Positions 53,902-62,826 are shown, counted from the first letter of the stretch. The stretch: DNA of 64,000 nucleotides from Alistipes shahii WAL 8301 (GCF_025145845.1 NZ_CP102253.1:2666001-2730000); one strand, 5' to 3'. The notes: generated by a model not told the origin, from the sequence alone. Numbers and translations: made by a program.

Positions 53902-55563
53902 TTATTTAACAGACTTGACCGTTTGGGTCGGGTTGGGGTTGTTCTTGCCCGCAAGCGCCTTATTCTGCTGTACGGCGTTCAGCGGGAACACGCAGTTCCA
54001 CCAGGGGGCGCGTCCGTCCGTGGAAAGCTGGGCCATCGGGGGAGCGTTCGTGCCGGTGTCGCCGTTGTGCATGCCGATGTTCAGACGCTTCAGGTCGTAG
54101 AAGATGACGCCCTCGCCCCAGAACTCGATCCGCTTCTGGAAAATGATCTCGTCGATCAGGTCGTTGGCCGCCGGAACCGTATAGGCCGGATCGCGGTTGG
54201 CCATGAACGACTGCAACAGCGACTTGCCGGTGGTGGCGTCGTAGTGCGCCGTAGCCTCGGCCTCGATCAGGTACATCTCCTCGACACGCATCATCGGGAT
54301 GCTCGTCACGTTACCCGTGGAATAGTTTCGTTTTTCGCCGTTGGCCGCGTGGAACTTAAACGATGCGTAGGGGGCTATCGTTGCGAACTCCTCCTCGGTC
54401 AGGGTCGTATAGGGCGCGATGGCGTCGAACGAGCGGTCGGCTCCGACAAAGCTCTTTTTGCGGAAGTCGCCCGACGAAATGCGGTTGTAGCTGAATACCG
54501 AGATACCCGGCTGCGCTCCGTAGCCGTAACCCCAGATAGCCTCGGTCGCCATGTGGGCCGACCACGACAGCAGGTTGTTGAGCACGGTGTCGGTGGTCTG
54601 GATCATGGCCCACATCCACGACGAATTGACCGTGTTGAACCCGGTCTTCGGGTCGAGCCACTGGCTTTCGGTCATAATCGTGCAGCCCGAAGCGTCGATG
54701 GCCTTGCGGGCGTATTCGGCGGCCAGACGGTAAGCGGCGTCGCCGGTCGGAACTTCCGCATACGATTCGGTGAATCCGCCCAGCCAGAGGTAGGCGCGGG
54801 CCTTGAGTCCGTAGATCACGGCCAGCGAGGGCAGGTTTTTCGTCGCCGGCGTATAGTTGGCCAGCAGGGTCTCGGCGGTGTTGAGGTCCTCGAAGATGAA
54901 CTTGAACATCTCCTCACGCGATACGCGCGGGTTGTTCTCCAGTTCCTCCATGCTCGTATCTTCCCGGACGATGGGAACGGTCAGCCCCTTGACGGCTTCC
55001 AGCTCGGTCTCGTAGGCGGGACGTTCGGGAGCCTTGGCCGGCAGCGCGTCGTAGAGACGGGCCAGGTCGAGGTAGCAGAGCGCGCGGAAAGTCTTGGCAA
55101 TGCCCATCATCTCCTCTGCGCCTTCGCTCTGGTTTGCGATGTCGATGGCCTCATTGGCCGTGAAGATGAACTTGTAATAGTTGGTGTAGAAGAACGGGGA
55201 CATCTTGCCGTTCGCTGCCAATCCGGTCGAGTTGCCCGGATAGAGCCATGCCTGCCAGCGGTCGTAGTACTGGTTGCCGCCCGGCAGGTTGCCGCTGACG
55301 GGGAACACCTCGCCGACCATGCGGTCGGTGGCGCCGAAGATGCCCGGGTAGCCGAAGTCGATGTGCTCGCCGAGGTCTATATAGTTGGTGATGAGCACCG
55401 TCGGCATCGCAGTGATAAGACCCTCCTTTGCGAACGGAGATTCGGCAGTCTGATCGCTGGTGGCGTATCCGCTTTCGGGGAAGGTCTCCTTGATACAGCC
55501 CGAAAGAAGCACGGATGAACCGAGAAGCAGCGCCGTTGTTTTCAGTATGTTGTTCATTTTCAT
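53902..55563 (-). CDS. SusD/RagB family nutrient-binding lipoprotein
   Basis: A 553-residue surface lipoprotein (SSVLLSGC, Cys near 23). Family features: EEMMGIAKTFRALCYLDLARLYD, AVIYGLKARAYLWLGGF, and a C-terminal RIEFWGEGVIFYDLKRLNIG. It is encoded 20 nt after susC and should form its lid. The RagB type of SusD is linked in some species with peptide uptake, which would fit the S8 protease downstream; this is inference. The ATG at 55557 is an alternative start two codons in. Confidence 0.92.
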   Translation of the reverse strand: MKMNNILKTTALLLGSSVLLSGCIKETFPESGYATSDQTAESPFAKEGLITAMPTVLITNYIDLGEHIDFGYPGIFGATDRMVGEVFPVSGNLPGGNQYYDRWQAWLYPGNSTGLAANGKMSPFFYTNYYKFIFTANEAIDIANQSEGAEEMMGIAKTFRALCYLDLARLYDALPAKAPERPAYETELEAVKGLTVPIVREDTSMEELENNPRVSREEMFKFIFEDLNTAETLLANYTPATKNLPSLAVIYGLKARAYLWLGGFTESYAEVPTGDAAYRLAAEYARKAIDASGCTIMTESQWLDPKTGFNTVNSSWMWAMIQTTDTVLNNLLSWSAHMATEAIWGYGYGAQPGISVFSYNRISSGDFRKKSFVGADRSFDAIAPYTTLTEEEFATIAPYASFKFHAANGEKRNYSTGNVTSIPMMRVEEMYLIEAEATAHYDATTGKSLLQSFMANRDPAYTVPAANDLIDEIIFQKRIEFWGEGVIFYDLKRLNIGMHNGDTGTNAPPMAQLSTDGRAPWWNCVFPLNAVQQNKALAGKNNPNPTQTVKSVK

Positions 55564-55583
55564 AATATTCGTCGTTTAACAAA

Positions 55584-58500
55584 TTAGAACGTTACGGTTA
55601 CACCGCCCGAGAAGGTGCGAATCGGGGCGTAGTAGTACGGGTTCGTGATTCCGTTGATGGACTGACGCGGGTCGAGACCCTGACGCTTGGACCAGTACCA
55701 TACATTGTCGCAGGCGAGGTAGATACGCAGATTCTCGACGAGGAACTTGCGCGTGATACGCTTGGGCAGCGTATATCCGAGCGTGATGTTCTGGATGTTC
55801 AGGTACGATGCGCTGGTGAGGAAACGGTCCGAGACGGCTGCCTGATTCGAGTCGTTGTAAGCAAAACGCGGAATGTTCGAACCGGAGTTCTCGGGAGTCC
55901 ACGAATTGAGCAGGTCGTGGTGGTAGTTGTTTCCGGTCGACGTTCCTGCCGGGGAGTTCATGTAGAACCTGTAGCCCTGGTCGAGAACCTGTCCGCCGAG
56001 CTGGTAGGTGAAGCCGATCGAGAAATCGACGCCGTAGAAGCGCAGCGACGTGCCGAAACCGCCGTAAACGTCCGGCAGGGCGTCTCCGTGCATTTCGCGG
56101 CCCTCCTGCGAGGCCACCGAGTAATCGGAGGTCTTGATGCGCTCCTTGTTGCCGGCATCATCGGTCTTGTAGGTGTACCACAGCGATTTTCCGGTCTCGG
56201 GGTCTACTCCCGCGTAGGTCGGAACGTAGAACGAGAAGACGGATTCCCCTTCGGTGAGGAATTTGGTGTCCTGCCAGCGGCCCACGTGTTTGCCGTCGGC
56301 CGTCGTGTTGTTTTTGAACTGCTCCGGCAGGTGGGTCACCTTGTTCTTGTAGTGGGTCATGTTGAGCGAGAAGTCCCACACGAGGTTTTTGGTCCGGATC
56401 AGGTCTGCGTTCAGTTCGATTTCGAGACCGCGGTTGACCATGTCGCCGATGTTGGTGAAAATGGTCGTGTAACCCGACTCGATCGGAGTGGCCAGCTCGA
56501 ACAGCATGTCGGTGGTCTTGCGGTTGAAGACATCGATGCTACCCGACAGACGGTTGTCCCAGAGGCCGAACTCTACGCCGACATTGAGGTTGGCGTTGGT
56601 CTCCCAGGTGATGTCGGGGTTGCCTTTCTGGTAGAGTACGCTCGTAACGCCGTCGCCGCTGCTCAGGATCTCGCGGTAGTCGGTATAGCGGTAGTAGGAT
56701 TCCGCTTTCGATCCGAGGTTGTCGTTACCCTGCGAACCGTACGATGCTTTGACCTTCAGCATGTTGACCCACGAAGCGTTGAACCAGCTCTCGCGGTTGA
56801 TGATCCAGGCTGCGCCGAGCGACCAGAAGTTGCCCCAGCGGTGGTCGGGGTGGAAGCGCGACGATGCGTCGCGGCGGTACGATCCCGAGAAATAGATGCG
56901 GTTGTCGTAGTCGTACTGTCCGCGGAAGAAGTAGCCCTCGTTGTTGTACTCCAGAACCGACGAACCCGACCGCGACGAGTCGACGACGGCGCCGCTGAGT
57001 TCGGTGTTGTCCGGCGAGAACATCATGGTCTTCGAGCCGTACAGACCGTAGGATTTGCGGTTGTACATTTCATGGCCGAAGAGCAGGTCGAGGTTGTGGA
57101 CGTCGGCGAAGGTGTTGGTGTAGGTCAGGAACTGCTGCATGTTGTAGGCGATCTCCCGACTGTGGCTCTTGAAAACGGCGCCGCCCGATTCGGCGAACTG
57201 TCCGTAGTAGGGGTTCGACACCTGCGTACCGCGGGTTTCGTCGAGCGACACGCTTCCGTTGAGGGTCAGTTTCAGGCCCTTGTACAGGGAGAAATCGGCA
57301 AAACCGTTGGCCATGAAGGCATTGCCCTCGTTGATGTATTTGTTGAGCTGAATGTCCTGCAGGTCGTTGCTCTTCCCGCCGTTGGTGCGCAGTGCGCCGC
57401 CGTTGCGGCCGTCGCCGGTATCGTACATCTTGAATCCGTACTCGTCGATCATAATGTTGCCGTTGCCGTCGCGCATGTAGACCGGATAGATCGGCGCCAT
57501 GCGGATCGCCGTGGCGAATGCGTTTCCGCCGTCGGCGTTGCCTTCGCCCTGACCTTCGCCGTCGTCGTTGGTTTGGTTGCCGTTGTTCCAGACGAAATGG
57601 GTGTAGGACATGTTACCGCCGACTTTCAGCCACTTTTTGGCCTGGTAGTCCGCGCGCAGACGGGCGGTGTAGCGCTCGTTGCTCGAACCGTCGACGATAC
57701 CCGTGTTGTCCAGATAGCCGAGCGATGCGAAGAAATTGGCGCGGTCCGTCGCGCCGGAAACGCTGACGTTGTACTCCTGACGGAACGACGACGATTTGTA
57801 GATTTCGTCGAGCCAGTTGTCGGGTTGCAGGTAGAACTGCTGGCCCTTGGCGTCGGTTACCAGGCGGCCCTGCTTCGCACGCGGATTGAGACGGCCGTTT
57901 TCGCCGATGAGGTTCTGGCCGTCGGGCACGGTGAAGACGTTGTAACCCAGACCGCCGGGATCGTTCGACGTCAGCAGCTTGTTGGCGGCGATGTTGGCGG
58001 CCAGGGGAGTGTACTTCTGGTCGAGCGTGTAATAGTTGTACAGCGACTTGTAGTGCATCTCGTAGTATTCGCCCGCATCCTCCACGATGTCGTAGGTCTG
58101 CAACGCACGGGTGTTGATGCCCCACTTGCCGTCGAAAGTCACGGTGGCCTCGCCGGCCTTCGCACGCTTGGTCGTGACCATGATTACGCCGTTCGCGCCG
58201 CGGGAGCCGTACAGGGCGTTCGACGCGGCGTCCTTGAGGACGCTGATCGACTCGATGTCGGCAGCGTTGATGTTGTTGATGTCACCTTCGTAGGGCACGC
58301 CGTCTACAACCCAGAGCGGGTCGTTTTTGGCATTCATCGAACCGTAGCCGCGCACGTAAATCTTCTGACCGGAACCCGGACGGCCCGAGGCGGAGGAGAA
58401 CTGCACGCCGGCGATTTTGCCGACGAGGGCATCCCCGACGTTCGAAGACTGCGTTTTTATCAGATCGTCGGATTTGATCACCTTCGCCGCTCCGGTGAAG

Positions 58501-58850
58501 GCGTCTTTCTTGGCTGTACCGAAGGCCACTACGATCACGTCGTCGATGGCCTGTGCGTCTTCTTTGAGCGAGATGTTGATTCGGGTCTTGCCTCCGATGG
58601 CCACCTTCTGGGTTTCATAGCCGATGAAGGATACGACCAGCGATCCGTTTCCGGGAGCCGTGATGGTGAAGCTACCGTCTCCGTTTGAGGTCGTGCCGAC
58701 ATGCGAGCCGTCGACCATAACCGTTGCTCCGGCGACCGGTTTCCCGTCGGGACCGGTGACTGTTCCGGAAATTTGCTTACTCTGGGCCAGCGAGAGTAAT
58801 ATTCCCCCCCCCAATAAAGCAATTAACGATAGTAGAATTTTTCTTACCAT
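55584..58850 (-). CDS. SusC/RagA family TonB-dependent outer-membrane transporter
   Basis: A 1,088-residue outer-membrane channel. The start at 58850 (MVRKILLSLIALLGGG) gives a proper signal peptide; an upstream ATG adds 17 residues before it. A carboxypeptidase-regulatory-like domain (ISGTVTGPDGKPVAGATVMV) is followed by the TonB-box-like DDVIVVAFGTAKKD, the plug (VGDALVGKIAGVQF, YVRGYGSMNAKNDP) and a barrel ending GGVTVTF. The codons for LLGGG contain a nine-base G tract, so one-base slippage would stop expression near residue 12. The gene's upstream region has been cut by a mobile element about 70-300 bp away. Confidence 0.93.
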   Translation of the reverse strand: MVRKILLSLIALLGGGILLSLAQSKQISGTVTGPDGKPVAGATVMVDGSHVGTTSNGDGSFTITAPGNGSLVVSFIGYETQKVAIGGKTRINISLKEDAQAIDDVIVVAFGTAKKDAFTGAAKVIKSDDLIKTQSSNVGDALVGKIAGVQFSSASGRPGSGQKIYVRGYGSMNAKNDPLWVVDGVPYEGDINNINAADIESISVLKDAASNALYGSRGANGVIMVTTKRAKAGEATVTFDGKWGINTRALQTYDIVEDAGEYYEMHYKSLYNYYTLDQKYTPLAANIAANKLLTSNDPGGLGYNVFTVPDGQNLIGENGRLNPRAKQGRLVTDAKGQQFYLQPDNWLDEIYKSSSFRQEYNVSVSGATDRANFFASLGYLDNTGIVDGSSNERYTARLRADYQAKKWLKVGGNMSYTHFVWNNGNQTNDDGEGQGEGNADGGNAFATAIRMAPIYPVYMRDGNGNIMIDEYGFKMYDTGDGRNGGALRTNGGKSNDLQDIQLNKYINEGNAFMANGFADFSLYKGLKLTLNGSVSLDETRGTQVSNPYYGQFAESGGAVFKSHSREIAYNMQQFLTYTNTFADVHNLDLLFGHEMYNRKSYGLYGSKTMMFSPDNTELSGAVVDSSRSGSSVLEYNNEGYFFRGQYDYDNRIYFSGSYRRDASSRFHPDHRWGNFWSLGAAWIINRESWFNASWVNMLKVKASYGSQGNDNLGSKAESYYRYTDYREILSSGDGVTSVLYQKGNPDITWETNANLNVGVEFGLWDNRLSGSIDVFNRKTTDMLFELATPIESGYTTIFTNIGDMVNRGLEIELNADLIRTKNLVWDFSLNMTHYKNKVTHLPEQFKNNTTADGKHVGRWQDTKFLTEGESVFSFYVPTYAGVDPETGKSLWYTYKTDDAGNKERIKTSDYSVASQEGREMHGDALPDVYGGFGTSLRFYGVDFSIGFTYQLGGQVLDQGYRFYMNSPAGTSTGNNYHHDLLNSWTPENSGSNIPRFAYNDSNQAAVSDRFLTSASYLNIQNITLGYTLPKRITRKFLVENLRIYLACDNVWYWSKRQGLDPRQSINGITNPYYYAPIRTFSGGVTVTF
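58804..58812. repeat. Nine-base homopolymer inside the susC signal-peptide codons
   Basis: Nine C on the plus strand, nine G in the coding strand, at codons 12-15 of the SusC gene. Loss or gain of one base shifts the frame and leads to early stop. Confidence 0.75.
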
Positions 58851-58908
58851 AAGCGTTAATCTAATAGTTTTTTTTAAAATAAACACATAGCGGATTTGCA
58901 AATTTGAG

Positions 58909-58951
58909 CAAAGCGTAGCGAATTAGCTGATAGAGCGTTCGTTACGCTTTG
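58909..58951. repeat. Inverted repeat at the junction of susC upstream region and the mobile element
   Basis: CAAAGCGTA (58909-58917) and TACGCTTTG (58943-58951), 9-bp perfect arms 25 bp apart. It lies where the element probably ends and may be core-type integrase sites. Confidence 0.4.
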
Positions 58952-58978
58952 TTTTTCTATGGGGCAGAGCCAACGAAA

Positions 58979-59023
58979 TACCACCTCGAAGCCAAACGGT
59001 GCAGAAGTTCAGTTACCACCTCG
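58979..59023 (+). repeat. Direct repeats upstream of the integrase gene
   Basis: TACCACCTCG occurs at 58979-58988 and again at 59014-59023, 35 bp apart, followed by a small dyad GTTAC-TCCC-GTAAC (59023-59036). Spaced direct repeats here are typical of integrase arm-binding sites. Confidence 0.4.
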
Positions 59024-59115
59024 TTACTCCCGTAACGGGTGCAAATTTCTTGCTAAAAGGTTCTGTTTCTGCGTTTTGCGTAGATTTACATAGCTGTCGG
59101 TAACTCACTAATAAC

Positions 59116-59123
59116 TAATTTTG
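59116..59123 (+). promoter_or_regulatory. -7 box for the integrase gene
   Basis: TAATTTTG (TAnnTTTG), 22 nt before the ATG at 59146, with a strong ribosome site (AGGAG) 5-10 nt before the start. Confidence 0.5.
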
Positions 59124-59145
59124 TAACCAAAAAAAGGAGTGAGTT

Positions 59146-60378
59146 ATGCGTAGTACATTCAAGGTATTATTTTACGTGAAGAAAGGCAGCGAGAAGCCGA
59201 ACGGCAACCTGCCTCTGATGTGCCGTATCACGGTGGACGGCGAGATTAAACAGTTCAGTTGCAAGATGGACGTTCCCCCACGGTTGTGGGACGTGAAGAA
59301 CAGCCGTGCTTCGGGCAAGAGCGTCGAAGCGCAGAGAATCAACCTTGCGGTAGATAAAATCCGTGTGGAGGTAAACCGCCGCTACCAAGAACTGATGCAG
59401 ACGGACGGATATGTTACCGCCGCCAAACTCAAAGACGCCTATCTCGGTATCGGCATCAAGCAGGAAACTTTGCTGAAGCTGTTCGAGCAGCACAACGCCG
59501 AGTTCGAGAAGAAAGTCGGGCACAGCAGGGCGCAGGGTACATTCACCCGTTATCGGACGGTCTGCAACCATATTCGGGAGTTTTTGCCCCACACCTACAA
59601 GCGTGAGGACATTCCGTTAAAGGAACTCAACCTCACTTTCATCAACGATTTCGAGTATTTTCTGCGCACGGAGAAGAAATGCCGCACTAATACCGTGTGG
59701 GGCTACATGATTGCGTTGAAACACATCGTTTCGATAGCGAGGAACGACGGGCGTTTGCCCTTTAATCCCTTTGCCGGATATATCAACTCTCCCGAAAGCG
59801 TGGACAGGGGCTACCTCACCCAAACGGAGATACAGACGCTCATGGACGCACCCATGAAGAACGCCACCCACGAGCTTGTACGGGACTTGTTCGTCTTTTC
59901 GGTGTTCACGGGTTTGGCGTATTCGGACGTGAAGAACCTCACCACCGACCACCTACAAACATTCTTCGACGGCAACCTTTGGATAATCACCCGAAGAAAG
60001 AAGACCAACACCGAATCGAACATCCGCCTTTTAGACGTTCCCAAACGTATCATCGAAAAGTACAAGGGACTGGCAAGGGACGGTCATGTTTTCCCCGTTC
60101 CGAGTAACGGAAGTTGCAACAAGATACTTAAAGAGATAGGCAGACAATGCGGCTTCAAGGTACGTTTGACCTATCATGTGGCACGCCACACGAACGCTAC
60201 GACCGTACTTTTATCGCACGGCGTACCCATCGAAACGGTGAGCCGTCTTTTGGGGCATACCAACATAAAGACCACCCAAATTTACGCCAAAATCACCGCC
60301 CAGAAGATAAGCCAAGACATGGAAACCTTGTCGCACAAGTTGGAAGATATGGAGAAGAATATCTGTCGAGCCATCTAA
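59146..60378 (+). CDS. Tyrosine-type site-specific integrase
   Basis: A 410-residue recombinase of the Bacteroidetes mobile-element type: N-terminal arm-binding domain (FKVLFYVKKGSEKPNGNLPL), SAM-like core-binding domain (about 110-215), and catalytic domain to the end. The C-terminal motifs are clear: YHVARHTNAT (His-x-x-Arg), LLGHTNIKTTQIYAKI (His and the nucleophile Tyr), with a Lys in the beta-hairpin RRKKTNTES. The position of the first catalytic Arg (TGLRxxE in many integrases) reads TGLAYSD; IntDOT of CTnDOT also lacks that Arg. It inserts and, with a helper, removes the element. Confidence 0.94.
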   Translation: MRSTFKVLFYVKKGSEKPNGNLPLMCRITVDGEIKQFSCKMDVPPRLWDVKNSRASGKSVEAQRINLAVDKIRVEVNRRYQELMQTDGYVTAAKLKDAYLGIGIKQETLLKLFEQHNAEFEKKVGHSRAQGTFTRYRTVCNHIREFLPHTYKREDIPLKELNLTFINDFEYFLRTEKKCRTNTVWGYMIALKHIVSIARNDGRLPFNPFAGYINSPESVDRGYLTQTEIQTLMDAPMKNATHELVRDLFVFSVFTGLAYSDVKNLTTDHLQTFFDGNLWIITRRKKTNTESNIRLLDVPKRIIEKYKGLARDGHVFPVPSNGSCNKILKEIGRQCGFKVRLTYHVARHTNATTVLLSHGVPIETVSRLLGHTNIKTTQIYAKITAQKISQDMETLSHKLEDMEKNICRAI

Positions 60379-60395
60379 TTAAAAACAGAATACCG

Positions 60396-60788
60396 ATGAA
60401 AGAAGAAAGGAATATTATCACGATGGACGAGCAGGGCAATATCTTCCTGCCGAACGATATAGGTGCAACCGCCATGACCGAGTGGGAAATCTGCGAACTG
60501 TTCGGGGTTATCGCCCCGACGGTTCGGGCAGGGATAAAGGCACTCTGCAAAAGCGGAGTTTTGAGTATATATGACATAAAGCGCATTATCCGCATATCGG
60601 ACAGATACAGCGCGGAGGTTTACAACCTCGAAACGATAGCCGCCCTCGCTTTCCGTATCGAATCGTTCGGGGCGGCGAAAGTCCGCAAAGTGTTGTTGGA
60701 AAGGATTATAAACAGGCGAAAAGAGAAAACGACGGTATTCGTGTCGGTTGTTTCGGACGGCAAGCCCAACAGCCGTTGGAAAGCATGA
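60396..60788 (+). CDS. RhuM-like HTH protein of the mobile element
   Basis: A 130-residue protein starting 17 nt after the integrase stop codon. The segment MTEWEICELFGVIAPTVRAG is a winged or plain helix-turn-helix, followed by IKALCKSGVL and YNLETIAALAFRIESFGAAKVRKVLL, which resembles the RhuM/phage-regulator pattern (YNLD-I-A-G-R). Position next to the integrase suggests an excision or regulatory factor. The C-terminus is basic and Ser/Lys-rich. It ends at the 16-bp tandem repeats, which it might bind; that is inference. Confidence 0.7.
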   Translation: MKEERNIITMDEQGNIFLPNDIGATAMTEWEICELFGVIAPTVRAGIKALCKSGVLSIYDIKRIIRISDRYSAEVYNLETIAALAFRIESFGAAKVRKVLLERIINRRKEKTTVFVSVVSDGKPNSRWKA

Positions 60789-60799
60789 TGATATATCAA

Positions 60800-60847
60800 C
60801 ATACCAACATGCAAACATACCAACATATCAGCATACCAACATGCAAA
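60800..60847 (+). repeat. Three tandem 16-bp repeats (iteron-like)
   Basis: Units at 60800-60815, 60816-60831 and 60832-60847. Units 1 and 3 are identical (CATACCAACATGCAAA); unit 2 shares the first 11 bases (CATACCAACAT) and then diverges. The array starts 12 nt after the stop codon of the RhuM-like gene. The regular 16-bp period suggests a protein-binding array in the transfer or replication region. Confidence 0.65.
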
Positions 60848-60849
60848 CC

Positions 60850-61313
60850 TATCACTATGGTGATATATATTGCAGGTTCTATTCCTCTTTTCAGAGGAAA
60901 GCGGAGCAATCATTTCCGTTTACAAAGGCAAAGCAAGCACGGGGCTTTATGTCGGCTAAAAGGTCAGGCGGCTGCGCCGTTTCCCTATAAATCTTCCTCT
61001 CGCTTCGCTGCGAGCGTATTTATCGGGAAAACCTTGTATCCGACCGCCCCATGCAAAAGAGCCTTTGAAAACGGAAACGACCGCCCCGCCACCCACCGAC
61101 CGAAAGGGAAAAAATAAGGTGGGGTTATATGGGTAAGCAGACGGCAGGGACAGCCACCGCAGAAAGGCAGACGGACGGCACGCCGCAGGGTATTTACTGA
61201 GAAAATACCGTAGCTTATTAGGGAATTTTCCGAGCCGCAATACTACGTATCGCTGAAAATTCCCCAATAAGGCAAGGGGCAAGCCCCTCTGCACACCCCA
61301 TCGGGGACGGCAT
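60850..61313 (+). other. Non-coding transfer-origin candidate region with nested hairpins
   Basis: A stretch of about 580 nt before the relaxase gene has no believable gene. It holds small dyads at 60850-60865 (TATCAC/GTGATA) and 60882-60899 (TTCCTCT/AGAGGAA). A compound hairpin at 60980-61030 pairs 12 of 13 bp outside and CTCGC/GCGAG inside. A further hairpin at 61215-61270 has 15 of 16 bp arms containing GGGAATTTTC and a 24-nt loop, followed by the GC-rich run CAAGGGGCAAGCCCCTCTG. An oriT just upstream of the relaxase gene is expected for MobV elements. The exact nick site cannot be named. Confidence 0.45.
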
Positions 61314-61370
61314 TTGCCGCCCCCGAAGATACAAAAAATCATTGTTTCACAAGCCAAAAAAGAAGAATAT

Positions 61371-62732
61371 ATGGGTTTCGTAGTTTTACACATGGAAAAG
61401 GCGCACGGCAGCGACAGCGGAACGACCGCACATATCGAGCGTTTCATCATACCGAAGAACGCCGACCCCACACGCACGTACTTAAACCGCAGGCTCATCG
61501 ACTACCCCGACGGGGTGAAAGACCGTTCGGCGGCTATACAGCAGAGATTGGAAGAAGCGGGGCTGACACGCAAAATCGGAAGCAACCAAGTACGGGCTAT
61601 CCGCATCAACGTATCGGGAACGCACGAGGACATGAAGCGGATAGAGGAAGAGGGGCGTTTGGACGAGTGGTGCGCCGACAATCTGAAATACTTCGCCGAC
61701 ACGTTCGGAAAGGAGAACATCGTGGCGGCTCACCTGCACAGGGACGAGGAAACGCCGCACATACACGTTACACTCGTCCCCATCGTCAAGGGAGAGCGCA
61801 AGCGCAGGAAAAGGGAGGAACAGACAAAGAAGCGATACCGCAAGAAGCCGACCGACACCATGAGGCTGTGCGCAGACGATATTATGACACGACTGAAATT
61901 GAAGTCCTACCAAGATACCTATGCCGAAGCGATGGCAAAATACGGGCTGCAAAGGGGCATAGACGGCTCGAAGGCTCGTCACAAGTCCACGCAGCAGTAT
62001 TATCGGGATATACAGAAACTCTCCGATAACCTCAAAGCGGAAGTGGTGGATTTGCAGCAGCAGAAAGAAACGGCACGGGAGGAACTAAGACGGGCGAAAA
62101 AAGAAATACAGACCGAGAAGCTGAAAGGAGCGGCAACCACCGCAGCCGCCAACATCGCCGAGAGTGTCGGTTCTCTTTTCGGCAGCAACAAGGTCAAGAC
62201 ATTGGAAAAAGAGAACACCGCCCTACATAGGGAGGTAGCCGACCACGAGGAAACCATCGAAGCCCTGCAAGATAGAATACAGACCATGCAGGCAGACCAC
62301 AGCCGACAGATGGCGGAAGTAGAACGGAAGCACCGCAGGGAGATAGCGGACAAGGAAACGAAGCACAAAGAGGAAATATCTTTCTTGAAAACGGTAATCG
62401 CAAAGGCTGCGGCATGGTTTCCCTATTTCCGTGAAATGCTCCGTATCGAAAACCTCTGCCGCCTTGTGGGATTCGATGAAAGGCAAACCGCAACGCTCGT
62501 CAAGGGAAAGCCGTTGGAGTATGCAGGGGAACTCTACTCGGAGGAACACGAACGGAAATTCACGACCGAAAAGGCATGGTTTCAAGTCGTGAAAGACCCC
62601 ACCGACGGGACTAAATTGGTTCTTGCCATTGACCGAAAGCCCATTGCCGAGTGGTTCAAAGAGCAATTCGATAAGCTACGGCAGAGCATTCGCCGACCAA
62701 TACAACCGCAAAGGAAAAGCAGAGGGATTTAG
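61371..62732 (+). CDS. MobV-family relaxase (Pre/Mob mobilization protein)
   Basis: A 453-residue protein that should nick the oriT and lead the strand into a recipient through a helper conjugation pore. The N-terminal domain (about 1-200) has the MobV blocks MGFVVLHMEKAH, HIERFIIPKNADPTRTYLNR, and the metal-binding HLHRDEETPHIHVTLVP. A long coiled coil (about 220-350) and a small C-terminal domain follow. The start at 61371 is used because the family begins with this Met-Gly segment. Non-coding sequence with hairpins lies directly upstream. Confidence 0.92.
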   Translation: MGFVVLHMEKAHGSDSGTTAHIERFIIPKNADPTRTYLNRRLIDYPDGVKDRSAAIQQRLEEAGLTRKIGSNQVRAIRINVSGTHEDMKRIEEEGRLDEWCADNLKYFADTFGKENIVAAHLHRDEETPHIHVTLVPIVKGERKRRKREEQTKKRYRKKPTDTMRLCADDIMTRLKLKSYQDTYAEAMAKYGLQRGIDGSKARHKSTQQYYRDIQKLSDNLKAEVVDLQQQKETAREELRRAKKEIQTEKLKGAATTAAANIAESVGSLFGSNKVKTLEKENTALHREVADHEETIEALQDRIQTMQADHSRQMAEVERKHRREIADKETKHKEEISFLKTVIAKAAAWFPYFREMLRIENLCRLVGFDERQTATLVKGKPLEYAGELYSEEHERKFTTEKAWFQVVKDPTDGTKLVLAIDRKPIAEWFKEQFDKLRQSIRRPIQPQRKSRGI

Positions 62733-62826
62733 GGGAAATAGATAAATAATCAACTGTACCTCAATCACTAAATTCAAGTCAATCAAATTATTGGCATTCT
62801 ATGGTGCATAAACGAAATAAAAGTAG

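Noticed and set aside
58979..59036. Definite att site of the mobile element
   Set aside because: Direct repeats and a dyad are present, but without the other end of the element no core sequence can be defined.
60800..60847. CRISPR array
   Set aside because: The units are directly joined with no spacers and only 16 bp long, and no cas genes are present.
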